DNA from: DAOPYU01 sp942493245
Lineage (GTDB): Bacteria; Sumerlaeota; Sumerlaeia; UBA8349
NCBI GenBank assembly: GCA_942493245.1
Contig: OW818685.1
Coordinates: forward strand, 4,030,001-4,094,000
Direction: 5' to 3'
Length of the DNA: 64,000 nucleotides
Every line of letters starts with the position of its first letter. Position 1 is the stretch's first letter. The notes beneath the pieces are model-generated. The model saw only the letters and a program-made list of their open reading frames with translations, did not search any database and was not told where the DNA came from. Made by a program: the position numbers and the translations under genes. Below, in pieces: positions 21,142 through 30,129 of this stretch.

Positions 21142-23151
21142 ATGGCGCAGCGTAATTCCAGATTGAACAGACGGGATCTATTGCGGATGGCAGGCCTGGG
21201 CGCAGGCGCGCTGACCACGGTCAGTTGCGTATTTCATCACAGCAGCAAGACTGCCCCCGCGCCGGAAGGCGCTTCCGCCCCTGCGCAGAAGGGAATTGCG
21301 GCCCCCGCGCAGAAAAGCGCTTCTGCTACAGCCCAGGCAGATACGGTCGCCGCCGTAAGCATCCCCAACCGCGCGGAGGCGAAAATGCCCGACACCTGGA
21401 ATCTCGAAGCCCTGTACGCCACCCCCGATCTCTGGGAGGCGGATTTCAAGAAACTCGACGACCTGACAAAACCGCTCGAGGCGATGCGCGGCCAGATCAA
21501 ATCGCCCAAGGCGCTGGCGGCATTCTTTGAGGCCGAGACCGCCCTCGACCGGATGCAGGCAAAACTCTACTCCTACGCCATGCTGCGCAGCGACGAGGAC
21601 ATGGGCAACAACGACAACCTCGCCCGCAAGGACCGCATCAGCGCCAAGAGCGTCGAGATCGGAACCCGCCTGTCGTGGGTGCTGCCCGAGATTCTGGACC
21701 ACAAGGAATCGGAACTGCGCGCCTGGGCCAAGTCGCCCCTTCTGAGCAAGTACCGCCGCGACATGCAGCAAATCCTCCGGCAGAAACCCCACACGCTTTC
21801 CGAAAAGGAAGAGAAACTCCTCTCGGGGGCGGGCGAAATCTTCGCCGCTTCGAGCCGTACTTTCGGCCTTCTGACCAACGCCGACATGCGCTTCCCGAAG
21901 GTCCAGGACAGCAAGGGGCTCGAACAGGATCTCTCCCAGAGCCGTTACCTGAACTTCCTGCTCGACCACGACCGTTCCGTGCGCCAGCGCGCCTTCGAGG
22001 CCATGTACGACACCTATGGCTCCTATCGCAACACCTTCTCCTCCACCCTGGGTTCTCATGTGAAAACCCACAACTACCTGGCCACCACGCGCAACTTTCC
22101 CTCCGCGCTCGAGGCGGCGCTCCACCCCGACCAGATCCCGGTCTCGGTTTATGACGGCATGATCTCCGCCGCGCACCAGGCCCTGCCTATCTTCTACAAG
22201 TATGTGGACCTGCGCACCCGCTCGCTGAAGTTGACGAAACCCGCCATGTACGACATGAGCGTCTCCATCGTGCCTGAGTGGGACATCAAGGTGCCCTACG
22301 AACAGGCCTGCCAGTGGATCGTCGAGGCCTGCAAGCCCCTGGGTGAGGAGTACACCACCGCCCTCCAGTCTGCCTTCAAGGACCGCTGGGTGGACGTGTA
22401 CGAAAACAAGGGGAAACGCTCGGGCGCCTACTCGGAAGGGTGTTACGACAGCCTCCCCTACATCCTGATGAACTACCAGGGCACCCTCGATTCCCTCTTC
22501 ACCCTGGCGCACGAACTGGGCCACTCGATGCACACGTGGCTCGCGAACAAGTACCAGCCGCCGCGCACGGCCGGCTACCCCATCTTCATCGCCGAAATCC
22601 CCTCGACCCTCAACGAGGGGCTGCTGCTGCGTTACCTGCTCGAAACACAGAAAGACCCGCGTTTCCGCGCCAGCCTCCTCAACCAGTACTGCGACACGTT
22701 CCGCGGCACGGTGTACCGCCAGACGATGTTTGCCGAGTTCGAGAAGATCATCCACGAAAAGGACGCCCAGGGCTATCCGCTCATGCCCGACACCCTCGAT
22801 AAGGTCTATTTCGACCTCAATCGTGAGTTCTACGGTCCGGCGGTCGAGTACGACAAAGAGCAGCGCATCGGACGCGAGTGGTCGCGCATCCCGCATTTCT
22901 ATTACGATTTCTACGTCTATAAGTACGCGACCAGCTACTGCGCCTCGCAGATCTTCCTGAAGCGCCTGGCCGAAAGCGAAACGCAGCGCGATCAGTACCT
23001 CAACCTCCTCAAGTCGGGCAGCACAGACGATCCGCTCGTCCTGATCCAGAAAGCCGGAGTGGACCTCACGAAACCCGAAACCCTCCGCTCGGCCTTCGAA
23101 ACCTTCGACAAAACGGTGGCGGAACTCGACGAGACGCTGAAAAAACTCTGA
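21142..23151 (+). CDS. Oligoendopeptidase F family metallopeptidase, exported lipoprotein form (669 aa)
   Basis: M3-family zinc endopeptidase that cleaves oligopeptides. The active site HELGH (H457-E-L-G-H) lies in LAHELGHSMHTWLAN, followed by the third-ligand region EIPSTLNEGLL. The M3 N-terminal region (TWNLEALYATPDLWEADFKK) and the C-terminal YKYATSYCAS motif are present. Unusually, the protein begins with a Tat signal (NRRDLLRMAGLGAGAL) ending in a lipobox (TTVSC), then a repetitive Ala/Pro/Lys linker (APAQKG.. AAPAQKS..) before the enzyme, so it should act outside the inner membrane. Typical PepF is cytoplasmic. The start has AGGAGG about 12 nt upstream. A remnant of a second copy lies at 24180-24349. 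Confidence 0.9.
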   Translation: MAQRNSRLNRRDLLRMAGLGAGALTTVSCVFHHSSKTAPAPEGASAPAQKGIAAPAQKSASATAQADTVAAVSIPNRAEAKMPDTWNLEALYATPDLWEADFKKLDDLTKPLEAMRGQIKSPKALAAFFEAETALDRMQAKLYSYAMLRSDEDMGNNDNLARKDRISAKSVEIGTRLSWVLPEILDHKESELRAWAKSPLLSKYRRDMQQILRQKPHTLSEKEEKLLSGAGEIFAASSRTFGLLTNADMRFPKVQDSKGLEQDLSQSRYLNFLLDHDRSVRQRAFEAMYDTYGSYRNTFSSTLGSHVKTHNYLATTRNFPSALEAALHPDQIPVSVYDGMISAAHQALPIFYKYVDLRTRSLKLTKPAMYDMSVSIVPEWDIKVPYEQACQWIVEACKPLGEEYTTALQSAFKDRWVDVYENKGKRSGAYSEGCYDSLPYILMNYQGTLDSLFTLAHELGHSMHTWLANKYQPPRTAGYPIFIAEIPSTLNEGLLLRYLLETQKDPRFRASLLNQYCDTFRGTVYRQTMFAEFEKIIHEKDAQGYPLMPDTLDKVYFDLNREFYGPAVEYDKEQRIGREWSRIPHFYYDFYVYKYATSYCASQIFLKRLAESETQRDQYLNLLKSGSTDDPLVLIQKAGVDLTKPETLRSAFETFDKTVAELDETLKKL

Positions 23152-23191
23152 GAAAGGCTCGAAAGATACACCTGGGCGGAAAAGAAAGAGG

Positions 23192-23260
23192 ACCGGATAA
23201 CGGGATCAACAGAATGTGGAGAACCTTGGACCCTATCCTGTTGATCCTGAGATCTTGTCC
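23192..23260. repeat. Spacer repeat of the 'ACAGGATAACGGGATC' family
   Basis: ACCGGATAACGGGATCAACA starts at 23192 and an inverted partner (ATCCTGTTGATCCTGAG) at 23234. The same family occurs at 33531-33591 and 42884-42953. It fills most of the 228-nt gap after pepF. Confidence 0.65.
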
Positions 23261-23379
23261 AAGTATTGTCATCTTCTCATCATCCCGACAATCGGTAAAC
23301 TTGTCACCGAAACCTTTCGCAACGCGCCCTATCCCTGTGGAACCGGGGTGCAATACCCTGTGTAAAAGGAGTTTCAGCA

Positions 23380-24126
23380 ATGGACATTCCACGGATATTC
23401 AACATTAGCGAAAGCGCTCATCGCATCCATAATCCATTCACACCGGAGAAGCTCGCCACTCTCGGCGCGGCGTTGCGTTTGGAACCGGGGACCCGTGTCC
23501 TCGACCTCGGCAGCGGTTCGGGCGAGATGCTGTGTACCTGGGCGCGCGATTACGGAATCAGCGGCGTGGGTATCGACATGAGCCAGTTGTTCACCGAACA
23601 AGCGAAACTCCGCGCTGACGAACTATGCGTTACCGATCGGGTCGAGTTCATTCATGGAGACGCCGCCGGCTTCGTCGCCGACGAAAAGGTCGGTGTGGCA
23701 GCCTGTGTCGGCGCCACTTGGATCGGGGGGGGAGTCGCCGGCACCCTCGAACTTCTGGCGAAGAGTCTCAGCACGGGAGGGATCATCCTCATCGGCGAGC
23801 CATACTGGCTGCAATTGCCGCCGACAGAAGAGGTCGCCAAGGGGTGCCACGCCGGTTCCATCTCCGACTTTCTCGTGCTTCCAGAACTTCTCGCGTCTTT
23901 CGGCAACCTCGACTACGACGTCGTGGAAATGGTTCTGGCAGACCAGGACAGTTGGGACAGGTACGAGGCAGCCAAGTGGCTCACGATGCGCCGATGGCTC
24001 GAAGCGAATCCCGACGATGACTTCGCGAAAGATGTTCGAGCCGAACTGACCTCGGCGCCCGGACAATACGCCGCGTACACCCGTGAATACGTGGGCTGGG
24101 GGGTGTTCGCGTTAATGTCTCGGTGA
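23380..24126 (+). CDS. Class I SAM-dependent methyltransferase (248 aa)
   Basis: The Rossmann-type SAM site reads VLDLGSGSGEML (motif I, about residues 44-55), then GIDMSQLFTEQAK (motif II) and EFIHGDAAGF (motif III). GGIILIGEPYWLQLP is the post-motif strand. The substrate is unknown; small-molecule methyltransferases of the UbiE/arsenite type have this layout. The gene sits between pepF and a broken copy of the pepF 3' end, so it was probably acquired or moved there during a rearrangement. The start has AAGGAG about 17 nt upstream, longer than usual. Confidence 0.85.
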   Translation: MDIPRIFNISESAHRIHNPFTPEKLATLGAALRLEPGTRVLDLGSGSGEMLCTWARDYGISGVGIDMSQLFTEQAKLRADELCVTDRVEFIHGDAAGFVADEKVGVAACVGATWIGGGVAGTLELLAKSLSTGGIILIGEPYWLQLPPTEEVAKGCHAGSISDFLVLPELLASFGNLDYDVVEMVLADQDSWDRYEAAKWLTMRRWLEANPDDDFAKDVRAELTSAPGQYAAYTREYVGWGVFALMSR

Positions 24127-24179
24127 TGTGAGACAACTGCCGCGCGCGACTGGTGCATATTCACTCGGTCGCTCGCCAA

Positions 24180-24349
24180 TGCGCAGCGCGCCAGTACCTC
24201 GAACTCCTGAAATCGGGCAGTCAGGACGGCCCGCTCGTCCTGATCCAGAAAGCCGGAGTGGACCTCACCAAACCCGAAACCCTCCGCTCGGCCTTCGAAA
24301 CCTTCGAAAAAAGTTGGCGGAACTCGACGAGACGCTCAAGAAACTTTGA
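24180..24349 (+). pseudogene. Remnant of a second pepF copy (3' end only)
   Basis: This segment matches the last ~170 nt of the intact gene (22982-23151) at high identity, including a long identical run encoding VLIQKAGVDL and the ending AELDETLKKL. A one-base deletion near 24310 (TTCGAAAAAAG against TTCGACAAAACG) breaks the frame, and no start or upstream part remains. It marks an old tandem duplication that lost most of one copy. Confidence 0.85.
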
Positions 24350-24384
24350 GGCGCCACTTTTTGACGACATTCGCCAGAAACAGC

Positions 24385-24480
24385 CCTGAAAGGGCGGCCC
24401 ATGTCAGCCCAGGGCAGAGCGAAGCGCCGCCCTGGGTTCTCTGTCCCCTTTTTTATGAAAAGGGCTGAAAGACCGCCCAA
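24385..24480. repeat. Spacer repeat, 'AAAGGGCGGCCCATGTCAGCC' family, copy 2
   Basis: It begins CCTGAAAGGGCGGCCCATGT, continues with a palindrome built on CCCAGGGC/GCCCTGGG, and ends with AAAAGGGCTGAAAG. It matches 30130-30235 closely and 20541-20760 in arrangement. The 24350-24776 spacer holds this repeat and the next one, and no gene. Confidence 0.7.
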
Positions 24481-24566
24481 AAGGCAGAAAGACCCACCTG
24501 GAAAAACGAACATTCAATCCTTGAATGAATCCAGAACTCGGCAACGTCTCTTTATCTCTTGAAACG

Positions 24567-24634
24567 AAACCACAGATAAACACGGATGGACACAGATCCA
24601 GGCATCTGTGTCCATCCGTGTTTATCTGTGGTTT
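24567..24634. repeat. Perfect 31-bp inverted repeat ('CCACAGATAAACACGGATGG')
   Basis: Left arm 24567-24597 and right arm 24604-24634 are exact inverted copies with a 6-nt loop (CCAGGC). Two extra half units (TTCTGTGGTT) follow. It belongs to a spacer family well known in environmental genomes and is related in form to 3051-3125. It could also act as a terminator for genes on either side. Confidence 0.75.
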
Positions 24635-24776
24635 TCTGTGGTTTTCTGTGGTTTCGTTTTGAGAACGATTTTTCCCGTCAAACCCGATTATTGGCTGGAT
24701 CCAGGAATACTAACGGGCGCGTCATTCCCCAGTTTTCAAAAGGATTTTTCATCAATAGCACGACTCATGACATCCC

Positions 24777-25694
24777 TCACCACTCCATCTTCACGCCGAT
24801 CCGGGCCGCTTTTTGTTCAAACTCGCGGGCTTCGCGCCCCAGTTTGGGTTTGCCTTCGGGGGTGACAGTCAGCCAGCCGATCTCCTCGGCGCGGCGGCGC
24901 GCGGCGGCGCGGTCGCCGGCGGTCAGGAGGGCGAGGATTTCGCAGTCGGGGCCGGTCAGGCGCATGGACTCAAGGCGGTAGTCCTGGAAGGCTTCCCAGG
25001 TGAGGGGGACCCAGGGGCGGACGATCTGCTGGCCGATGGCTTCGGCGTAGGCGCGGATCTCGGCCTGGGCGTGCGGGTGCATGCGCAGGTCGAGGAAGTG
25101 GAGCAGGTTGTGGAGGTCCATCTTCCAGTAGGCCTCGGTGTAGGTTGCCAGCGGCAGATCCTTGCGGGCCTGTTCGCGCGCCACGCCGGCTTCGAGGCGG
25201 CGCTCGTACGTCAGGCGGCAAAAGCGCTGGAGTTCCTCCTCCTGACGTGACAGTTCCGTGCCGATGGCGGGATCGAGCGTCCCGGCGCTCCCCTGTTTGT
25301 TGTCGGCGGCCTGGAGGCGCCACTCGCCCGGCGCGGTGGTCTTGGCCGTGTCAATGGCCACCGAGTAGCGCGTCGAGTATTCGTTGACGTTGGCCGTGCG
25401 GTGGCGGATCCACTGGCGCCAGATGTCCATCGGCACGCGCACGTGGAGTTTGAGTTCGCACATCTCGAACGGGGTGGTGTGGTCGTTGCGCAGGAGGTAG
25501 CGGATCAGCCCCCGGTCCTCGCTGACCTTCTTGGTGCCCGCGCCGTAGGAAACGCGGGCGGCCTGCACGATGGACGAATCGCTCCCCATATAGTCAATGA
25601 CGCGCACAAAGCCATCCTCGAGCACGGGGATACGCTCCCCCAGAATGGCGTCGAGCGCGGCGACGGACGGGCGGGTGATTTTTTCGTTTTCCAT
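24777..25694 (-). CDS. thyX: Flavin-dependent thymidylate synthase (305 aa)
   Basis: ThyX makes dTMP from dUMP using FAD, NADPH and methylene-folate, replacing ThyA. The signature RHRTANVNEYSTRYS (residues 97-111) fits the ThyX motif RHRxxxxNxxSxRY. The family's early segment (VRVIDYMGSDSSIVQAARVS) and the DLHNLLHFLDLRMHPHAQAEIR region are present. I chose the start at 25694 rather than the longer frame because ThyX homology begins at once and GAGGA lies 8 nt upstream; the added 35 residues upstream are not family-like. The C-terminal extension of about 50 residues after the core is longer than in the shortest members. It is divergent from the histidine kinase gene. Confidence 0.95.
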   Translation of the reverse strand: MENEKITRPSVAALDAILGERIPVLEDGFVRVIDYMGSDSSIVQAARVSYGAGTKKVSEDRGLIRYLLRNDHTTPFEMCELKLHVRVPMDIWRQWIRHRTANVNEYSTRYSVAIDTAKTTAPGEWRLQAADNKQGSAGTLDPAIGTELSRQEEELQRFCRLTYERRLEAGVAREQARKDLPLATYTEAYWKMDLHNLLHFLDLRMHPHAQAEIRAYAEAIGQQIVRPWVPLTWEAFQDYRLESMRLTGPDCEILALLTAGDRAAARRRAEEIGWLTVTPEGKPKLGREAREFEQKAARIGVKMEW

Positions 25695-25874
25695 GTGAAA
25701 AGTCCTCAAAATGCCGCCCCGGCTTGACGCCGGGCGGCCCGGATGGGCGTTTTCAGTCCACGCAGCGCAAGCGTCTGGGGGAACTGCGTACCCCCCCATG
25801 TGTACCCCATCGGACGCCGGAAGTCAAACCCGCCTTACCGGGGACATGCAACCTTTGCGCCCCTGCGATTCTTG

Positions 25875-25904
25875 TTGTCTTGCATCCCCTCTATCCGATA
25901 TTCT
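25875..25904 (+). promoter_or_regulatory. Possible promoter of the hybrid kinase gene
   Basis: TTGTCT (25875-25880) and TATTCT (25899-25904) with an 18-nt spacer, 45 nt before the chosen start. Four of six matches in each box. Confidence 0.35.
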
Positions 25905-25949
25905 GTTAGTCAGACACGGAGACGGTCTGCCGAAACGGACGCTCATACC

Positions 25950-28900
25950 ATGATGGACAACTTTCTGATGTCCCAGTTGGATTATCTTTTCTTTCTTCAT
26001 GGATTGGCGTTCATCCTGTTGGGTACGGTTTGCCTGGGCCTGAACCGCAAAATGATCCGCCAGCTTCCCTGGAATTTTCTGGCGGGTTTTGCCCTGCTCC
26101 AGGGACTTCAAGGGTGGATGGAACTGTATTTTCTCGACCTTTTCAGTCCACCCGTGATGACCTACCTGCGCCTCGGCGTGATGTTGTGTTCCTACGGTTC
26201 ACTTTTCGAGTTTGTCCGCCGCAGCGCGACCAGAAACGGCGGCCCCAACTGGCCGGTCTGGAGCATTCTGCCCCTGCTGGTGGGCGCTCTGAGCGGTTTG
26301 TACTGGAGAGAATCGCAGACTCTGGAAACAACCATCCGTTTCGCGCTGGGTCTGCCCGCCGGCGTGGGAACCGGTGTGGTCCTGATCTGGCGGGCGCGCC
26401 GAGTCCCCCCATCATCGCGGGGTGGACTCCTGGGCGCCGCCTTTTGCATCGCCTTTTACGCCCTGTCCATCGGTCTGGTGGTTCCGATGGCAGCCTTCCG
26501 GCCCGTTTCGACCCTCCATTACCAATGGTTCCTCGAGTTCCTGAGATTCCCCGTCCACCTGCTCTGGATGGGCGCGGCAGTGGGTATGGCGGTCTGCCTG
26601 TGGGTGTACCATGTCCGCAGCACCAGCCGGGAACAGGATGCCCGGGTCCAGTCCCTCCGACGCCGGTTCGGATGGTATGGGGCGGGCGCGTTGTGTGTGA
26701 TTGTGGCGCTGGGGTGGGGCGCAACCGAGCGAATGGGATACTGGGGGCTGGAACAGGATCTGATTCACGGGAAATCCGCGGCGGCCTATGGTGAAACCAT
26801 CTTCATGCGCGCCGTGACAACCGCTCGAGGCATAGCCGTCTCACTCAGCCGCTCTCCAGAGGTCCAGAGCATCTTCTCCGGACCCGTCCCCCAAGTGACC
26901 GACGTCTCGCGGGCGGCGCTGGACCGCCGCAGTGTCGTCGTTCCCGGCTCGGAATGCTATGTGCTGGATTTGAACGGGATTGTGCTCGACGCCACCAACC
27001 GCGACACCTCCACCAGTTGGGTGGGCGAGTCGTTCGCCGTCCGCCGGTACTTTCGGGAAGCGCTCAAGGGACGCCCGGGCGAATACCTGGCCGTCGGGTT
27101 ACTCACGCATCTTCCCGCATTTTTTGCCAGCCATCCGATCTTCGACTCGAAGGGACAAGTGGTGGGAGTCGCGGTGATCCGATCGCTTCTGGAAAATCTG
27201 GACCTGTTCCCGCAAGATGGGCCAAACGTCCTGTTCGTGGACTCGAACGGGATCGTGATGGAAAGCCCAAACCAGAAATACAATTCACGGGCTTTGTGGC
27301 CCCTCACACCCGAACAAAGGAAAATGGCGGAAGACTCCGGCCAGCATATCAAGATTGACTTTACCCCGATTCTGGGTCGGGAAGTGAAAGATCGGGCGGT
27401 TTGTGTGGTCGAAGGCCACCTGATGGCGGTTCTTCGCCGCTTCCTGCCCACCCAGGGCAACTCGCTGTTCGTCCTGTGCAACTTGAGCCATCAGCCCCTT
27501 TTTCGTCTCATCGCGATCTCGATGACCCTGCTGGCCTCCCTGGGAACCCTGGCGTTCGCTTTCGGCAGGCAAAAGGACACCGAATCTCTCTGGACGCTTC
27601 AAGATTCCCAACGCCGGTACCGAGGATTGTTCGAGGGGGCGCCCAATCTGATCTTTCTGTTCGACGCGGCGGGACGGTGTTTCGCGGCCAACACGTATGG
27701 ACTGACCCTGCTCGGGGTACCGGAGGATGCGGTCTTGTCCAAGCCGTTTCTGGATTTATGGCCGGAGTCGGTGCGCCAGGAGGCTCAGAAAGCCCTGACC
27801 CAGGTTCTGCAGGGACATCAGGCCCGGTTTGTGGCGCTCGGGGTTCCTTGTGGTCCAGGCTGGGTGGATTTATTCATCGCCTTAAGCCCTATTCTGAACT
27901 TCCAGAATTCCGTCGAGCGGTTTGTCTGTATTTCCACAGACATCACCGAACTGAAACGCGCCGAACGCGCCCTGCGTTCCAGTGAGGAGCGCTTCCGCGA
28001 TATCGCCCTGAACATGGGGGACTGGGTCTTCGAGTTAAACGAAAATCAAGTTTACACCTATTGTTCCCCCCGGATTCAGGATATTCTCGGATATACGCCT
28101 GAAGAACTCATCGGGAAACGAATCCTGGATTCACTGCCGCAGGAAGAAACACAGATATTGAGGGAAAAACTGTTATCGGTTTGGACCAGGGGCGAAAAAA
28201 TACTCGATGGCGAGATAGACCTTTCTCACAAGGATGGCACTATCCACAGTCTCGTGTTCAGCGTTTTGCCCTACTGCGACGAATCGGGCCTGTTCCGCGG
28301 AATCCGGGGAGTGGTCAAAGACGTCACCCGGTTCAAGCGGGCCGAGGTCGAACGTCACCAGATGGAAAAACGGCTCCTCCAGTCGCAAAAACTCGACAGC
28401 CTGAGTGTCATGGCCGGGAGTATCGCCCACAATTTCAACAACCTCATGCAGGTCGTTCTGGGCAACCACGACCTGGCTCTGCGACAATTGCCGGAATCCC
28501 CGAAAATCGTCTCTTTCCTGAAAGAAGCGGATAAAGCGGCCCGGCGCGCCTCGGAACTGAGCACGCTGATGTTGACCTATGTGGGGCAGTCGGGCGGGGT
28601 GAGCATTCCGCTGGAGTTGAACACGCTGGCCGCCGGAATGGACGCCGTCATCACCGGGATGCTCCCGCGCCACATCCAATTCGCCATGAAACTCGGCCCG
28701 AATCTGCCCCTCGTCACGGGCGATCCGGCCCAGGTGCAACAAGTGATCCTGAACCTCATCACAAACTCGGTCGAAGCGATCGGACCGCAACCGGGTTCCA
28801 TCACTTTGACCACCGGCTGGATGGAATGCGACGAGTCGTATCTGTGGAAAGCCTACCTCGGGGAAAACCTCCCGGAGGGCTATTATGCTTTCTTTGAGAT

Positions 28901-29558
28901 CGAAGACACGGGGTGTGGGATGAATGCCGATACGGCCTCCCGCGTGTTTGAACCCTTCTTTACCACCAAATTTACAGGGCGGGGACTGGGACTGCCAGCC
29001 GTGGTCGGCATCATGCGAGGCCACCGGGGCGCCCTGACGCTCGAGACCGCTCCAGGAAAAGGCGCCCGGATGCGAGTCCTGTTCCCAGCCGCGTCCGACT
29101 CCCCCTCGACCCAGAAACCCGAGGCCCCTCGCCCCGCCTCTTCGCCTCCCCCCACCCCCTCCTCCGTCCCCGAAACATTTACCGTCCTGGTCGTGGACGA
29201 CGACCCCGGCGTTCTCGAAGTGGCGGGAGAAGTCATCCGGTCCGTCCTGGGCTACGAGGTGCTGCGGGCGGAAAACGGACGCGACGCCCTCGACCTTCTG
29301 CAAAAGAGAGGGCGAACGGTCTCCTGCGTTCTCCTGGACATGACCATGCCCGAGATGAGCGGAGTTGAAGTTCTGAAAAAAATCCAGGATATTCTTCCAG
29401 ACCTGCCGGTCATCATGGTGAGCGGGTATCTGGAGGAGGAAGTGGCCGAATCCCTGGCCGGATTGACCATTCAGGGGTTTCTGCAAAAACCTTTTTCTAT
29501 GAGCAAATTGGCCAAAATCCTTGAGAAAATAAGGGAACAACAGATCTCTGCTTCTTGA
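25950..29558 (+). CDS. Hybrid sensor histidine kinase with receiver domain (1202 aa)
   Basis: Membrane-bound two-component sensor. About eight N-terminal membrane helices (residues 1-250) are followed by another helix and a periplasmic sensor region of dCache/PDC character (about 280-510: SECYVLDLNGIVLDATNRDT and VLFVDSNGIVMES are the paired PDC-type strands), then a membrane helix near 530. Two PAS domains follow (about 550-670 and 675-800). The HisKA phosphoacceptor is His827 in GSIAHNFNNLMQ. The ATPase part has NLITNSVEAI (N box), DTGCGMN (G1) and GRGLGLPAV (G2). A C-terminal receiver has acidic VVDDD and the phospho-acceptor Asp1130 in LLDMTMPEMSG. The ATG at 25950 is preferred because the first helix starts there. 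No partner regulator is adjacent; signal and output are unknown. Confidence 0.92.
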   Translation: MMDNFLMSQLDYLFFLHGLAFILLGTVCLGLNRKMIRQLPWNFLAGFALLQGLQGWMELYFLDLFSPPVMTYLRLGVMLCSYGSLFEFVRRSATRNGGPNWPVWSILPLLVGALSGLYWRESQTLETTIRFALGLPAGVGTGVVLIWRARRVPPSSRGGLLGAAFCIAFYALSIGLVVPMAAFRPVSTLHYQWFLEFLRFPVHLLWMGAAVGMAVCLWVYHVRSTSREQDARVQSLRRRFGWYGAGALCVIVALGWGATERMGYWGLEQDLIHGKSAAAYGETIFMRAVTTARGIAVSLSRSPEVQSIFSGPVPQVTDVSRAALDRRSVVVPGSECYVLDLNGIVLDATNRDTSTSWVGESFAVRRYFREALKGRPGEYLAVGLLTHLPAFFASHPIFDSKGQVVGVAVIRSLLENLDLFPQDGPNVLFVDSNGIVMESPNQKYNSRALWPLTPEQRKMAEDSGQHIKIDFTPILGREVKDRAVCVVEGHLMAVLRRFLPTQGNSLFVLCNLSHQPLFRLIAISMTLLASLGTLAFAFGRQKDTESLWTLQDSQRRYRGLFEGAPNLIFLFDAAGRCFAANTYGLTLLGVPEDAVLSKPFLDLWPESVRQEAQKALTQVLQGHQARFVALGVPCGPGWVDLFIALSPILNFQNSVERFVCISTDITELKRAERALRSSEERFRDIALNMGDWVFELNENQVYTYCSPRIQDILGYTPEELIGKRILDSLPQEETQILREKLLSVWTRGEKILDGEIDLSHKDGTIHSLVFSVLPYCDESGLFRGIRGVVKDVTRFKRAEVERHQMEKRLLQSQKLDSLSVMAGSIAHNFNNLMQVVLGNHDLALRQLPESPKIVSFLKEADKAARRASELSTLMLTYVGQSGGVSIPLELNTLAAGMDAVITGMLPRHIQFAMKLGPNLPLVTGDPAQVQQVILNLITNSVEAIGPQPGSITLTTGWMECDESYLWKAYLGENLPEGYYAFFEIEDTGCGMNADTASRVFEPFFTTKFTGRGLGLPAVVGIMRGHRGALTLETAPGKGARMRVLFPAASDSPSTQKPEAPRPASSPPPTPSSVPETFTVLVVDDDPGVLEVAGEVIRSVLGYEVLRAENGRDALDLLQKRGRTVSCVLLDMTMPEMSGVEVLKKIQDILPDLPVIMVSGYLEEEVAESLAGLTIQGFLQKPFSMSKLAKILEKIREQQISAS

Positions 29559-29597
29559 ACCGGCAGACACAGCCCCTCCAACAGAAAAGGAATCGAA

Positions 29598-30032
29598 ATG
29601 CTTCAGCGGACATTGGTTCTCATCAAACCCGATGCGGTACAGCGCAGACTCACCGGCGACATCGTGGAACGTTTCGAGAATAAGGGATTGCGCATCGTCG
29701 GCATGAAAATGCTGCGCTTCACTCCCGAACTGGCCAGCCGGCACTATACCGAACACGTCGCGAAACCCTTCTATCCCCGGCTTGAGGGGTTCATCTGCTC
29801 CGGCCCCTGCGTGGCCCTGGTTCTGGAATCGGAAGAAGTGATCGGGCTGGTGCGCCGCATGATGGGCGCCACCGACCGTCTCGAGGCCCTGCCGGGCACC
29901 ATCCGGGGCGACTACGCCTACGCTTCGACCGAGCAGAACCTCGTTCACGGTTCCGACAGCGTGGCGTCGGCGGAACGCGAAATCCCGATCTTCTTCCAGG
30001 AAAACGAACTGTTCCCCGCGGAATCCAAGTGA
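29598..30032 (+). CDS. ndk: Nucleoside diphosphate kinase (144 aa)
   Basis: It transfers phosphate between nucleoside di- and triphosphates. The N-terminus TLVLIKPDAVQRRLTGDIV is diagnostic. The active-site His117 lies in NLVHGSDS, and GATDRLEALPGTIRGDYA is the conserved loop. The length is normal. The start has AAAAGGAATCG upstream. It lies 39 nt after the hybrid kinase and could share its transcript. Confidence 0.97.
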   Translation: MLQRTLVLIKPDAVQRRLTGDIVERFENKGLRIVGMKMLRFTPELASRHYTEHVAKPFYPRLEGFICSGPCVALVLESEEVIGLVRRMMGATDRLEALPGTIRGDYAYASTEQNLVHGSDSVASAEREIPIFFQENELFPAESK

Positions 30033-30129
30033 AATCCACTCCATACGACTCTCTCGCAATATCGCGGTCGTTTGCGTAGATTTTGAGGGCAAGTGTATGC
30101 ACAATACGGACCGCAATCTCGATCCGGTC

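Noticed and set aside
18875..22896. Frames of 551 and 572 codons opposite the exported helical-repeat gene and pepF
   Set aside because: Shadows of real genes caused by high third-position GC.
24777..25799. Longer start for ThyX (35 extra residues)
   Set aside because: The extra part is not family-like and lacks an RBS as good as that before 25694.
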